Shown: positions 23,291-37,642, numbered from the stretch's first letter. The stretch is 64,000 nucleotides of DNA from Cymbidium sinense (GCA_021442155.1 CM038214.1:23275808-23339807); one strand, 5' to 3'. Made by a program: numbers and translations. Notes: generated by a model from the letters alone, not told the origin.

Positions 23291-24689
23291 CATAGTTTTT
23301 CTTCTAATACTAGCACATAGGAATTATAAATGTAATGTCAAGGTGTTGTACCATGATTTTGTATTTTCACCATTTCTTTCTTTCTCAAATAAGAGATTCC
23401 ATGTCATAACCACTTAAAATTTTAAAAATAAATAATAAAATAATAATTTTTACTTAAAATTACATGTTAATTTAACTAAACTTTTTCGCTTATCAATGAT
23501 GAAGGGCTACTTGCTCTCACTATTAGATAAATATATGCTCTCACTTTACTCGCCATCAACTTGGGCAGGAACCCACTTATACTCAATTTTCCTAATACGT
23601 ACTTTTTTGTATAGTCACTCCTTAATAGTATAAAAGGAAAACTCCTCTCTTATAGGGGCCTTTTTTTATCTCTCTAGACCCCTAGTCTTTGTACTTTGAT
23701 CTTGTGGAATAAATATTATTATTTATTTATTATTTTATTACTCTCTTGTCTTCTTATTCGTGATATCTTTATCCAACCTTATTTCTTAAGTATCTCAAAA
23801 GGTTCCTCCTCCATAAATGGACAAATTTGGATTTAATAGTTTCCATAGACACATGAATTGGGTTAGTAATTTTATCATCCATATTTTTAATTCTTAATAT
23901 GTGATAAATTATTGTTCCATGTCTGTTGAGTTGTCCAACGTCAAATGATCTATTCTTCTTGGTATTTGGCTTTTAATTCACATCCTCATCCACACTTACT
24001 AGCCTAAGAAAATTTTGAATCCAAATTTAACCATAATGTGATGCAAAACCTCTTAGGCACCTGAGAAGTAAGGTTAGGATAAGTAAGACAAAAAAATTAA
24101 AAGTAAGAAAGCATAATAAATAAAAGAAATTCAACTATGTTAAAAGATCAAAGTATAAAATTTTCCCTTTCTCTCTCTTTAAAAAAATACAAGAAAAAAG
24201 CCAAAATTTCCTCCCCTCTTTAAAAATCTCCCTATATATAGGATCAAGCCGAGGTTACATAAGCAAGATACACATCAACTAAGTTTGTCATATGAGGAAG
24301 GACTCGCCAATAAAAGTCAAGTGTTGTATGCTGAGTAATGAGTTCTCCAATTGTGGTTGTTAGTGTTAATAAGGCAAGTTGCTTGACATGTTTCTGGATG
24401 TGTAGTCACAAGCATGTAGACGAGTTTTTGCATGTGAGGTGAGTCACTAAATACTAACTACCTTTCTTTAAGCATCTTCTTATATTTTCCCAAGTTTGAG
24501 CGAGTCTTCTTTAAATGAGGCAGGCTGCTAAACTCCAACCACTTGGCTAGGATGATCTCGTCTTCATGGGCAAGAGATAAGTATTAAAGTTGTAAACATT
24601 TCATGTAATTTTAATGCCTTTATCATGTGTTTATTTTAAGTAAATTTTTTGTTGAGATAGAAAAATTATAAAAAATGAAAAAATAAGAA
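23291..24689. other. Spacer of the 6-kb inverted repeat, no gene seen
   Basis: This is AT-rich sequence without a credible open frame. A TATAAAAGGAAAACTCCTC stretch near 23,629 followed by a T- and A-rich AATAAATATTATT segment near 23,707 is the sort of promoter and polyadenylation layout found in LTRs, so part of a further, short LTR-type element may lie here. No terminal repeats were confirmed. Confidence 0.3.
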
Positions 24690-27020
24690 ATTTTGGCTTA
24701 ATGCTATGGCACTAGATTTGACTTAAATTAAGGAAATTATATAGTAAGGCCAATGCTTATGTGCTATATCAGCAATGTCACGGTGCCATATCAAACTCAT
24801 TTTAGGATAATTATATAGCAAGCTCATCATGTAGGCATTGCATAAGCAGCGTAGCAACCCTATACCAAAGAAAAAAAAATATGAAATAGAACTAGTAAGC
24901 ATCACACTACAATGCTAGATCAATATTGTCATAGTGCTATATCAATAGTTTCACAGTGCTACAACCTGATAGAATATATTCATGATAATTTTGAGCAATT
25001 TTTGAAGCAATTATGATAGGATCATTAAGGAAATTGACCTGGCCTATATTTAAGTTATATGTAGGGGACATTTCTAAGGAAAAAAAAGAACTTTTTCTAA
25101 TTTTTTTTTATTTTTCTTGGTAAGAGGGAGAGTGTGTGTATGAGCTCTTTGAGAAGCACTTGGAGGACACTCCAAGTGCTATGAGAGTGTTATAAGGGTA
25201 GTGTGATAGAGTGTTTCCTTAAGCAAGAGGTGGAGAAGAAGATCAATAATCAAGAATTTTCAGTGAGGGATGCTGGATATTTCTAAGAGAAAGCAGTAAA
25301 AGATTGCAAAGAGTGTAACTTTCAAAACTTACTCGATGTGCTCTTTACTTTCTTCTTCGGTTATCCTACATCTTATTTTACAATTTTAAATGAGATTTCC
25401 TTCTTTCTCTTTAAAATGAAGCACTAATTTATAAAGTGCTCTAAATTTATGTGAGATTTAGATATTTGTATTATATTAGACTTTGTTCAGATTAATATAT
25501 AAAATTATTTATACTTTTAATTGTTGACCTCACTTTTGAAGTGTGGTTAACTACCTTCTTCTTAGATATAGGATTAATCTAGGCACTAAGACCTTCCTAA
25601 TGCTAAGCCACTTTTAGTAATTAGGAGGACACTGAGCTTAAGCCTAGGGATTCATTAGATGCAACCCTAGGGATATAGATTATCTTAAGATAAGCAGGAG
25701 CTCACCTACCATAAACCCAACAAAATCCCACATCAAACCCATTGATCAAACTTAAACCAAATGATTGCAAACCAAGTTCCAAGCTAATGCCAATTTGACC
25801 AAGGCTCAATATGATTCATTTTTGTTCAATTTCATCAAGGGACTAAGTTGACCTGACTTAACTTATTTGGACTCAAGATGGCCAAACTCAGAACCAAATC
25901 AACCCAATTAAAATCAAACCCATCCAAATTCTTTTGAATGCCAATTAGACATGATTGAACCTTAACTTTAATTCAATTAAACCAAACCAAGCCAACTTGG
26001 CCTTTAGCCCAACTTGACCAATTTAAACTCCATAGGGCTAAAAACATATTCAACTTGGTCCAAGACAAATTAACTTGATACAAGCCCTATGATTGTTCCA
26101 AACATCAAATTAAACATTACAATCCATTCCAACCAACTTAATCAAGCCAAGTGGTCAAATCAACCTACTTGATCCAAGTTGACCCATTAGACCTAAAGGG
26201 TTCAAATGAGTAAAAATCCAACTTAACTCAAATCAATTACAATAAAAGCCATCAATCAACCCCCAATCCATCTTTAAAAATGTTCTAACCTTCATACCCC
26301 TTCAATTCAACCCAATCAAGCCAATTGGCTCACTTGACCCAATTTGGACTAAATGACCAAATTAAGTAAAATCTTAATCCTACCCAAATTAGACCAAATA
26401 AATTCACTCAATCTATACCAAAGTGATTTTTGCTCATCATTGATCACCCAATTACAATCAATTGAACTTAGCCAAGTCAATTTGACCACTTAACCCAATT
26501 TGGATCAATTTGACCTAAAAAACCAAATTAGGTCAAATCTCATTGCAATCCAAATTGATTGCAACCAATGCCTTCAACAAATCACAAATTAAGTATTGAA
26601 TGATCACCAATTAAAGTCAATTCAATCAAATCAACCTAGTTGGCCCATTTGAACTAATTTGACCTAATGAGTTAAATTGAACTAAAATTCATTCTAATCC
26701 AAATCGAATCAAACTAATTCCTCCATACAATCTCAATTGATCAATCAAACATAAACCAAACCTTCAATCCACCCAATTTGACCAATTTGATCAAATTAGT
26801 TAACTTGATCCATTTAGCCTAAATGAACCCATATGAGACAAATCCAAATCCATTTCAAATTGAATCAAATCACTTGCACCAATGCATTCCAAATGACCAT
26901 TTGAACATAACCCAATGGCCCTCTTGACCCAATTTGGTCAATTGGTCAACCTAACTCATTTGAACCCAATTTGACCTATATATGTCAAATTGAGCCAAAC
27001 TCAACCAAACCAAGCATAAA
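24690..27020 (+). repeat. Right inner and outer arms of the 6-kb inverted repeat
   Basis: The inner arm (24,690-25,525) is LTR-like, with repeated CAATGTCACGGTGCCATATC-type motifs. The outer arm (25,530-27,020) is rich in TTGACC, TTGACCAA and CCAATTTGACC. Order and content mirror 20,850-23,290. The element-like sequence stops at about 27,030, where the composition changes. No gene was seen. Confidence 0.55.
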
Positions 27021-27029
27021 TGCAATAGT

Positions 27030-30000
27030 TAGAATTTCATCTAATCGGCGACAAGCTTTCCAGGTGGATTGCTTTTCAATGCCTAGTTTGAAGCCAAATC
27101 ACCTTCTAACATGACCTTCGACCTTGAAGGTGGCAATCTAGCTTCCATTGAAAAAAGAAGTGGAGTCGATAGTACTTCTTTGAATTGAGAAGAGGTGCCC
27201 ACCCTAAATTAGGCCAATGAAGAGATCGATTAAAGGCGAAAGACATAGGTGTGAGGTTTTTATCATAGATGAGATTGATTAAGGGAGCTCAGCCAAGGGA
27301 AAGAATCATTAAATGCTAGGGACCAAAGAGAAAAGGAAGCTATCCCTTGCCTTTGTTGATTACCTTGGCTTCTATATCATGAGACTGAGAAGACATAAGC
27401 TTTTCTATTCTATACGCCTTTGAGTCATCCGAAAGCATACTGGTTTTACTGACAGGGCTTAGTCAAAACCCAACCTTTACCAAGTCAATAAGATAAATCC
27501 AATACCCCTGTCCGTTTGGGTCAGTTGGCCCAGAATCTTTCTTTCTTATATGTTTACCCTAGCTATTCATGAATGCCTGTAGGAGCCCTCAATCATACCT
27601 AGGCACTTTGTATAAATTTCTAAAGCTTAGTCTACGCCCCTTATCATTCTTATACTCTAGGAGCCGCATGCCAATATTTCTTATTTTGAGAGGATTTTGC
27701 ACAGAATTTTGTTGAATGCTTTTTTTTATGATGTAGTATCTTGAAGAAAAGTTCAACTTGATATGGTATTTGAACTGGTAGAAGGGACTATTTAGGTAAG
27801 GGTTGCCATGATGTCGGAATAATCGTTCAATGATGTTCATATGAACTAGGATAGTGTTGTATTTTGAAATCCTTTCAATAGCTTGGCAAATAGTTAATGC
27901 CCAATAAAGATTGATGTCCTACTAACGATGGTGGAGGGATGGCTACCCAATGATCTCCATCCCTAGTGTGGTCGTACCAACTTCCTTTCTTCTATCTGAC
28001 CAGATGAGCTTTCTTTTGAGACCTCCCATTCTTATTAAAGAAAAAAATGAATAGAGAAAGTATAGTGAAAAGCATAATATAACTTAGATGGGAATTCAAA
28101 GACAAAAGTTGGAATCTCATTGAGGATGAGGTGCTAGATGTGAAGCCATTGGATTCTCAAGATGTAAATATGGGATTGGTAGCATGCCCAAAACGCCCAT
28201 AGGTGCCATTTATGGCAAAAGCAAGGAACACCCTTGTCCAATGCGATTGGGCTAAGAGAAGGGGATTAGTCTTTCGCCATTGATTACAAGCAAAGCACTT
28301 TGTGAACATATATATCCATCTCAAGCAAGGGGTGGATACCAAGTCTTGTCGAGAACCAAGTAAGTTGGTTAGAGATTGGCTCTAAAGAAGGCTACCATTT
28401 GATGGATGAGGGTGTGTCTAGTCTAGTGACTTATAATGCAGCTTGGACAACATCAATGCATTTAGTATAGTAAGCTAGGAAGCATCAAGTCATACTAGAA
28501 ATGTTGTTCCACACATTGCTCCCACATCCAATTCTTTCTTCATTTCAAGGCCCAGAGCAAGAGAGGACATGCAAGGGAGATGTAAGAAAAAACTAATGAC
28601 TACCTGATAGAAAAGCATACAAATCAATAAGAAGATGAAATGCCATTGCCTACAGCTCGACCTCTTGTTAAATCTTTCTTGTTTGAACTACCTCCCTTCC
28701 TAAGTGAAATTCTAGCTAACATAAAGTTTTAAGCACAACTGAGCTAGTAAGTAATAAAAAAAGAGTAGGTCAGAAGATATTACGTATTTACTTATGTTGT
28801 CTTCGATAACTAGTGCAACTATTGGTTTGAACAAAGATACATTTGCCTTATTTACTTAGTTAGGGGTTACATCTTCATGTAGATTTTAGAATCTTTTATC
28901 TCACTGGTGTGTAGTTGAGGTAAGAAAGAGATCTTAGGCATATGCAAGAGAATAAATTCTTGACTAGTCGACTACTCTATCTCTCTGGGATACTCTAAGT
29001 TCTTTCCTCATTTGGTGGAGTTGACAAGATGGTTCCAATACATCTTGGGATGGGCTCCTAACATTTAGAATATGAATTAAAGCCTAAAAGAAAAAAGTCT
29101 CATCGTGCTTTTGGGCTTAGTCCTTCCAATCATTCTTGGCGATCTGCTATTTGATTCCAATTCAAAGGCTTGTTTTTCTTTCTTGATTTTAGTTTCAGAA
29201 TGTATCTTATGTAAAGAAAGAAGTACTCGAGCAAAGTAAGAGGATAGTCTATCTTGACTCAAGCAAAGTGGAGATAGTGTAGCTTGATATACTTGATTGA
29301 AAGGAGAGGACTATATAGTTGTTTGAGGACATGTTGCAGGCATGTAGCTGAGATTGTCAAGATAGTTGGGATGATCAGCTTCCATGGATAGAATTGGAAT
29401 AGAATAATGTCTCTCATTTGATTCATGTCTTTATTCATGGCCAAGGCGCTTTTACTTCAATTATGCCCTCCATGTCACCTTCTTGAGATTAGATCGGTGT
29501 AACTCGACTTTCAATTCACATTGGAATCCTGCCCGTGCCGAATGAAATTAATGGAACTCATAGCCTCCACCAATCGAAGTATAAGAACTTCATGCCCTTC
29601 TTTTTTTAGCTTTCATGATCAATGGGACATGCTTTTCCTTTTGGAAGAGGATTTGGTGTCCCAAGGCCCAGTCAAAATATGACTCATCAACCCTAGAGGT
29701 TACCCTAATTTCACTATAGATCCTAGTCTAGCTATAGTGAGCTTTTATGTCCATCTTAGGATGAGTATAGATATGTACAAATTTGAAGGTTGTTTCAAAA
29801 AAAAAGTGAGCAGAGGGCATCTCCATTTAGCCTTTTCCATTTCGATGCAAATGAGAAGTTCAAGGGTTTCAAGCGATGCAATAGAACTAGTCGAATGAAC
29901 TTCAACCTACATGTGATCGAAGATCAAAAGAATCATGACCATGATCATAGGGGTAGGATAAGGTAGAAGTGATTCCAGTATGCTATGTAATTCATTGTGC

Positions 30001-33000
30001 CCATACATCTATGATCTCTAGAGTTCATCCGAAAAATGGGTAGCTGTAAGGTTAGACTTTTGTTCATCAAAGATGGATTGGGATCCAACAGATACGTCTA
30101 AAATTTTGACAGCTGTGATCTAAAATTGGATTGTCCATAGAGCTATCTTTTCACTAAATTCTAAGGACTAAACAGTGCAATTTAGGTGTCCTTCACAAAG
30201 CTTGTCACCATACATCATTGTAGATAAGCAAAGTTGAGCCTTGATTTTGAGTTTGATATTGTGAAGGTACAACCACCTACACATCATCGCTAACTCTAAC
30301 TTACTATCACACTTTGGTGCATAATTTTAGTATAATTCTAACAAGAGGTTATCCCTCGTGAACTCTATCACTATACCACCCTTTTGAAGGAGAGATTTCA
30401 CCTCAGTCTTTTACTAGATATACATAGTTCATTGTCCCTTGCTTAAGGAGATGACTACTCAAAGGTTAATGAACTGCACCTCCTATGTTGGTATGTAGCA
30501 AGCTTATTGGAACTTTCTAGTGGTTCGATCATAGCTTTTCTAAAGCCATTACATAAGCATCAGTCATTTCAAAGCTCGACCCCCTTATCAGGGCAGTGTT
30601 GTTATCTAATTATGTTTGGGCCATGGGTCACAAAGCTCATACGAGCTTTCACATACCCAGAGGACTGGCACTTGGACATGAACCATGTCATTGTCTTTTC
30701 ACTGACCAACTTACCAAATTAAACTAAGAGTTTCACATAATTGTGCTAATGGTCATGCTTGATTAGACAATACAATTTCTTACCTGTTCCCTATGGAACA
30801 ATATCCATTTCAATAGCTAAGCATTTTCACACTAAAACTTCTATAGTTTAGATACATCAAAGAGTGATAAGCTCTCCATCCAATCCAAATCCTATCATTC
30901 TCACTACAATCTTCCGAGGTGAGATATAGCGGGCATAGAGAAAGAGCATCATTTCTATCCGTTCCATTACCCAATGCAAAAATGATGGGGTAACACAAGA
31001 ACAATTCTCTTCATATTAATATGGATATGCAGATCTCTGACATTTTTTACCAAACTTTCACACTAGTTGGTTCTCTAGTTTCTTTCAGATAGATTTCTTG
31101 TTCAAAGCCCTAAGAACTAGATGTTTGTAAAAAAGAATCACACTTGTTAGAACCTTTTCCTTTCTAGAAGAGGAATGGGTGAAAGTCAAAAAAGGTTGAA
31201 TCCTTTACTTTACCTAAATTACCTAAATACTAAAGACTTTTTGATGTCCTAACCGGGACTTTCTTAATGAAATTCCATCTTCAACTTAGAAATTCTACCT
31301 CATGCTGTGCTATAGAATAAATGTCTTCCTCGAATAGAAAAAGATAGCCTACTCATTCTTTATGCCTTCTCATTCAACGAATTGAATCTATTCATTATTT
31401 CCCTTCTGAAAACTAATGGAGGACTTGACTGAGGAGGGGAGCACTTTCTATAAAAGATAGTCTTGGGATTTGGAAAAGAAAGACTTCATAGACATAAAAA
31501 GAGAAAAGTCTTTCTAGATTCCATTTCAAGAATATCTTGCTGGTCTAATGTACCATCCATTAGAATTTTTGATAAACATCCAAAAAAGGTTGAAGAAGTA
31601 TTAGTTCTTCACTACATTTGGGATCATAAACATCTTAGGTTTTCAAGTAAAGTTTCCTCTATCTTGACTTTTTTTCACATTTCCTCCTAGTCCATTGAAA
31701 AATAGTATAATTATGCATAAGTGACTCATGAAGCTCTACAGGTACAAAGAGTAAGTCTATTTTTTTTCATTCAGATGAAGTTCAGGTTACTTTATATGTT
31801 TACTAAAGTATAAAGTGAGCGTAAGGATCGAATCTATGACTAATCTATCTTCTTTGTAGTGAGGCTTCGATAGACTTTCAGTCTTTCTCAAAAGAAGAAA
31901 GAGGAGGGTCCTCCATGCTTAACTTCCTTGCCTGATGGTGCTACGAGTCCTCCTTTATGCTAGCTTATGCTAGGTTTCTTTTTATTCATGTAGCACATAA
32001 GAAAATTTGAAGCTTCAAATCAATATTCCAATTTCTCACGATTCTAGTGTTTGGGCTAATATTCTTTGCCTTTTTCCTTTCATTTTTTGGTAGTTGTTGG
32101 CAATATGCCAAATGCCTTGGAACCACTCGACAAGCAATGAACTGAATCGAAAAGAAATGCATTGCTCAACTCATCATCATCTTATCTTATTGGGTGACAT
32201 AGGCTAGGAGATCATCAATATGAGGCGGTAGCCAGTCCCAGTATAGAGTTGCATCACCACATCTCTAATGGGATAAGAAAAAGTGAATCTTTAGTCAGAT
32301 CCTTTCTGATATCATAAAGCTTGATCAAAACAAAATTAGGATGAATGAAAATGAGCATTTGAATGGAAGAATATATTGATCTATAAGGACCAAAAATTTA
32401 AAGTATGCGGAGCCTTCTGCCTATGGTCCTTTTGTGCCCCACATAATAAGAAGGAAACCAGAGTTGTGTTGATGAGAAGAGATGCGAAGCAATGAGCATA
32501 ATGCATAATGAAACAAGTATGAGATGCAAGTTCCATACTTTCTTATATACCTCCGTATGAGGTTATCTTACATAGATCATATGCTTTGAGTCTAAAGAAA
32601 TGATTTTGTCATTCTTACTTTCTATTCTATACAAAAATTTTTCTTTCACATTCAAGTTCATGTTTTTAGAAGAAACCTTGTTTTTAGTTCACCTTTGGCA
32701 TAGAACAATATGCGATTGGAATCTATTGACTAGAAAACTTCACTAGTGACCAAAGTAGCTAAAGATCTTGAGTCTCTTGCAGAGGAGGAGTGGCTAATAG
32801 GAGAAGGTATTATGACTAGTAATTGATAGACTAGTTATTTTCAAGAAAACCTATGACATATAAGGCTCTAGCTATGTATCTTTCCATAAAAGAAAAAAGA
32901 ATGCTAATCTGATCTTTGTAGCAATCAAAGTTCACGTAGGCTGCTATTGTTAAACATACTTTCTCACCAGTAATTGGACTTTTTTAGAAGAATTCTATCA

Positions 33001-36000
33001 TCAATCTTTCTTGTAAGAGATAGAGCATTAGACCTTCCCAAAAGCACACCAGCTGAGCTGACATATGTCAACAAGGACAAGTAGTGGTTTATGTACATTA
33101 CACTTTCACACTAGGGCTCCAATCTCATGTCAGTCAAGCCCTTCATTCGACATGAATCGTATTCATGAACAACTTATGCTATTTATAGCAAGGACCCAAA
33201 TGAAAATCAAGGTGCGAAGTGCTGACTAGCTGGAAGAGAATTTCAAGATAGCAAGGAGCGCATTCTTCCTTGTTGTTGCACATCTATCTTTATATACAAT
33301 GCCACCACCTATTTCATCTTGCGAGAACTACCTCTTTCATTTTTTGGTAATTTGAAAGTTACCAACTCAGCTCACCCTTTAGCACTCCTATGAGCAAATC
33401 ATTACCTTCAACATGGAAGAAAATGGCATGGTAGAGGCTATGTTATCCTTTGTGTATGCATGTTGACTATGGCAGTAGCTACACATTCTATTGCAAACAC
33501 CCTGGATGATCGAGTGTTATTTCACTATTGCCTTTATGCAAATGAGAAGCTGGGATGAAACCCTTCTCCGGTACATTCCATAGATGATTTCCATGAAGCC
33601 ATATCTTTAGCTAACCTTATAGATGCAAGTTTCTTTGGTTTGGAGTGATAACCAAGAGGAACAAGCTTGTATCCGAGCTAGGTTGGATAAATTCCTAATC
33701 AATTCATGCTGTTAAGTTCAATTTTTCCACACTATTATTTAGCACCTAAGTCGAACACTTGACTTTACCCCATTGCTATTATCCTTCCGTGACTCAATAG
33801 ATAGAGAACTAAGTGTACCAACTAGACACAATTTGAGTAGACATTTCCAATGAATTGGGAATCAAACTAAAGAATAAAGCATTATCAAGATCCCCATGGA
33901 TGAGCCATAGCGAGAGAGGCCTTCCTTGCTGTGGCTAGCAAGTGGTATCTTTCTTTTTCCATGTGATTGTTACTATCCGAGTTCTTTGCCTAAGAATAGC
34001 ACCCTGAACTTTTATTGAGAACTTCTGTCATTGGGTATGAAACTAATTTCATAGAGAAAGTCTTGTATTGCATCTTACGATAGGAAGAAAACTACACTTC
34101 TATGGGGATATTGATGTTCGAATCCTCCTCGATCTATAGTGCAAAAAATGCATATTGCATGTCAAGAAGCCAAGGATAGCTTGGTATATTATTTAAGAGG
34201 GTAACCTGTTTGACATTAGAACCAATCTCAAAACTTGAAGATCACCCTCCCTTTGACTTTGAAGAGAAAATGCTTTCTATATATCTATGCAACTAGTTCT
34301 TTCACTTACTTCAAAATTGATCCCTCAAAATTGACTATTAGACTCAAAACTTTGCTTATGTTGCTTTTTCTCTCTCTTTATCTGTCACCATCCAACCCTC
34401 TCTCTTGTTTCTAGCTTTGGGTGCTTCTCTTATGAGAGAAAGAGCATATCTAAGATAAGGAAGGCTAGCATTCTCTCTCTGGTGTCTTGGTATTGGATCC
34501 ATTTTTTCATCATGCCTTGTTGGGAGATACAAAGAAGTTTGAAATGAGCATAGGAAGAATGAATGAAACCTTATGAAGAAAACAAAAAATATACTACTCC
34601 CTAGGTATCTTAACCTTCGCTGTAAAAAAAAGGAAAATTTTCCACTAAAAAAGAATTCATGAAACCACCATCACTTCTCCCCTTTGCCACTCCTGCTGGG
34701 GTGAGTGGGCCACAAATTCTTTTTACTCTAGAAGGGGGTTGCATTCTGAGGGACTCAAATCAAGCTTAGAGATACTTCACAGTGAAAATATTGAAACCAT
34801 GGCCACACCTTGAGAAAATGGTGATGATGTGGTTAACCCTAGATACATGGCTGGGGGAAGAACCATGCTAGTCATCTGAGTGTCTTCTTACCAAGATCAA
34901 GAAATGAGAAAATAGATGATTCTCATTCTAAAAATTCTACTCCTTTTTTCTTGTAGAAAGAGATCAGTTCTTCCGATTGAGTTTGGAAAGGTATCCTTTC
35001 TAAATTCCAGAAGTGGAGGAGCCTATGTAGAAGAGCACCACCATGGCATGGTTCAGGTATGGGGGATGAATTCAGCTGCAAGGATCATGAATCTTTAAAT
35101 TTGGGTTTTAGTCTAACGATCTAGTGAGGATGGCACCTCGTGTTCATGCGCTGGGCCTTAATCTTTAGAGGTCTATGTATTGCTTAAGTTAGAGCTCCTT
35201 AAGCAAGAATTGAAGTATTGTCAAAGTAGAAGAATCGAAGAAGATATATAGATATAGCATGTCAATATTCTTCCTCTTCCCAATGCATGCAACACAATGT
35301 TTCCTGTACTAGCGATGATGGTGGTCATAGTGGATCTGCCGCCGTGACTTGATGGTAATTGGAAAAGAATGTCAGGGAAACTATGTCATTTTCCTTTCTT
35401 CCTCTCCTGCTCCATGCTGCCTGTACCGTACAGTCTGAAAGCACAAAAAAGGAGAAAGGCATTTCATTTTCAAAAAGAAAAGGCAATAGTTTAATTCTGA
35501 AAGAAGAAAAGGGCTTCAATCTCCATATATGATCTAGGTGCAGATTGAGCAGACTTCATGAATCATTTGCATTTCTAGGCCCTCCGGGTCAATTATGGGT
35601 ATTCTAGGCTACTGGATCTGATATGAAAGCAAAGATGAACTAACAAAACCTGCTAACCTGCTTTCAATCCAATCGCAAATGAGAACAAATGGACTCAGGC
35701 TCATCGCTTCAGGTTTAGTACACTAAAACACTAGCTCTCCTTTCCTATCTTGGTTCTACTAACTTAATAGTCCAATCTGAGCTTTGCCTACTTCCGCACA
35801 ATCTTTCTCTACTAGTGGTAACTCATATATGTACTATTTTTCATTTTTTGGTCGACTTTTGTCTATGGTTGAATCATCTACTTCATTAGTTTTTAGGTTC
35901 CATACGGAATCAAAAGTTGATTTAATATGTCAGTCAACTTATCTAAACTTTCAAATCAAGAAAAAAGCCCATGGATAATCAATCTAATCAACCAAGCAGA

Positions 36001-36425
36001 TGGAAAGAGAAAGAGGGAGGGAAGCATTGAGTTTCCCTTGAGAAAGGGAACTAGACAACCCGCTAGAATCTAATTTTTCCTACGCATCTTTCCAGTAGGA
36101 AAAAGATGGTTCTGCTATCGGTATTTTAGTGAATGAAACATCAAGAAGAAGCTAAATGCCAAATCAGGCTACACTAGCTAGTCTAGTAGTTAGACCACCT
36201 CGCCTTTCTTTGAAAATATAGGTAAATGCTTCAATTAAGATGAGGGGCACTATTTTATTCCATCATCGAGTTTTTTAGCCAGACAAAAGAGGTCAAGTAT
36301 AAAGAAAGAGTTCAACAAGATGAAGAATGTTCCTTTTAGGTTCCAAACTAGGGGCATATCTTTCCTCCTTGCCTGCTTTCTATGTTGGATCAACGCTTCA
36401 CCAAAAGAACTGCATTGGATTAAGA
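27030..36425. other. 9.4-kb unassigned stretch, less AT-rich, no supported gene
   Basis: Composition and word use (many CTTTCTT and GAAAGAAG runs, higher G+C than the flanking repeats) differ from the LTR-rich regions on both sides and resemble plant mitochondrial intergenic DNA. The adjoining 36.4-40.9 kb contains organelle genes, so an organellar origin is plausible but unproven here. Open frames are short. The best, at 27,589-27,840 on the minus strand (83 residues, with NIIERLFRHHGNPYLNS), matches nothing I recognise. No tRNA, rRNA or tandem repeats were recognised. Confidence 0.35.
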
Positions 36426-36428
36426 AGA

Positions 36429-37345
36429 TTAGTCAAAACTTAGCTTTCTTGAGTCTGTGGCAAGAATGTTGTATACATATTTTGTTAAACCTCCCATAAG
36501 AATAATACTTTGACTTTTCTCTGGTGAATATCCAACAATAAGCTCAATTGAATGATGAATGGATCTAGATCCCAAAAATAAGAAAGCTTTAGAATAGGCA
36601 TGGGTGATCAAATGAAAGAAAGCAGCTCGATAAGAACCGACCAAGAGCTAACATAATCTAACCTAATTAAGACATTATAGAATAAGCTAAACTTCTTTAA
36701 ATTTGGTTAGAGCTAAAGTAGCACCTAAAAGTATTGTACTTAGACCTACTAAACAAGTGAGATTCATTATATCAAGTATAATTATACAAAGAGGAAGAAG
36801 CCAAGCTACAAGACAAATTCCTATTGGTACCATAGTAGTAGCATGTATAAGAGCTAAAAGAGGAGTGGGGCCTTTCATGGCATCAGGTAACCATACGTGA
36901 AGGGGAATTGTGCAGATTTAACAACTACACCGACAAAGAAAAAATAGGCACATTAAAAGAAAGATTTGACCTTGGATCAAGAACAAAATTTGAAACTACC
37001 AGTTATCCAATCAAATCCTAAGGTTCCTAATAAGAAACCAAAATCAAATAGACTCTGGGTTACAAAAACTTTTTGACAATTGCGCAATGGGTGAACCAAA
37101 GATGACCACATTCCCACTTGTTCTCAAAAAAACAAATTTATATCAAATTGGAACTAGTAACTAATCCCAACATTGAAGCATTGGAAAAAGATTAAGAAAT
37201 CTCAATTGGTCGTGAGACATAGAGTTGTCACTAGAAAGAAAAACCATGATTCCAATAGTAGTAATTATTATTGGCATAATAGAAATCAGTGGATCGATCA
37301 AGTGTCCAAACTCTAAGAAAAAAAAATTCATTCTTGATGGTCTGA
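36429..37345 (-). pseudogene. ndhF: Plastid ndhF remnant (NAD(P)H dehydrogenase-like complex subunit 5)
   Basis: NdhF is a proton-pumping membrane subunit of the thylakoid NDH complex. On the minus strand the pieces appear in the right order: [40 protein letters not shown], then [18 protein letters not shown] (plastid proteins have MEGPTPISALIHAATMVA), GATLALTKF, and [19 protein letters not shown] with [18 protein letters not shown]. The SPxKSQ..LMGGLTK pattern separates it from mitochondrial nad5. It covers very roughly residues 70-350 of about 740, with several frameshifts and an internal loss after GATLAL. It is a dead nuclear (or formerly mitochondrial) copy of plastid DNA. Confidence 0.9.
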
Positions 37346-37529
37346 GGCCATAGATATTAATAGGTCAAACTTCCTTTTCTTTGCTGAATATACATATACA
37401 TTGACTATAATTGTCTATGCCTTAGTATACTCTAAAGTGAAAAGAAATATACCTATACTCTAATTATAAGAAAAAGTCTCTGAACTCTAAATACTCTTAA
37501 GATAATTCTTTTTACATGAAGACTTAGTA
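37346..37529. other. Gap between ndhF and rps19 remnants
   Basis: AT-rich, with no gene recognised. In ordinary plastid genomes ndhF and rps19/rpl2 are not neighbours, so a rearrangement junction must lie in or near this stretch. Confidence 0.4.
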
Positions 37530-37642
37530 GAATGACTAACAATGAGATTTCTTATCATTTCTTACTTGTTCACTTTTGTGAGAGTAGGTGTGAATTCTAA
37601 AGTGATCGACCATACGATCTGTGATAGAAATAGGTTCACGCC
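37530..37642 (-). pseudogene. rps19: Plastid rps19 3' remnant
   Basis: Rps19 is a small-subunit plastid ribosomal protein. The minus strand reads [11 protein letters not shown], then in the next frame LEFTPTL, then [12 protein letters not shown], matching the C-terminal third of plastid S19 (PIYITDRMVGHK, GEFAPTL, GHAKNDNKSRR). Two frame changes are present. It is joined without a break to the rpl2 remnant upstream. The order rpl2 then rps19 on one strand is the plastid operon order. Confidence 0.8.

Noticed and set aside
23629..23720. Possible host gene promoter (TATAAAAGG followed by AATAAA-type sequence)
   Set aside because: No coding region follows, and the spacing of TATA box and polyadenylation-like words is more like an LTR.
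36429..37345. Mitochondrial nad5
   Set aside because: Nad5 and NdhF are related, but [34 protein letters not shown] and NSMSHDQ fit plastid NdhF better.
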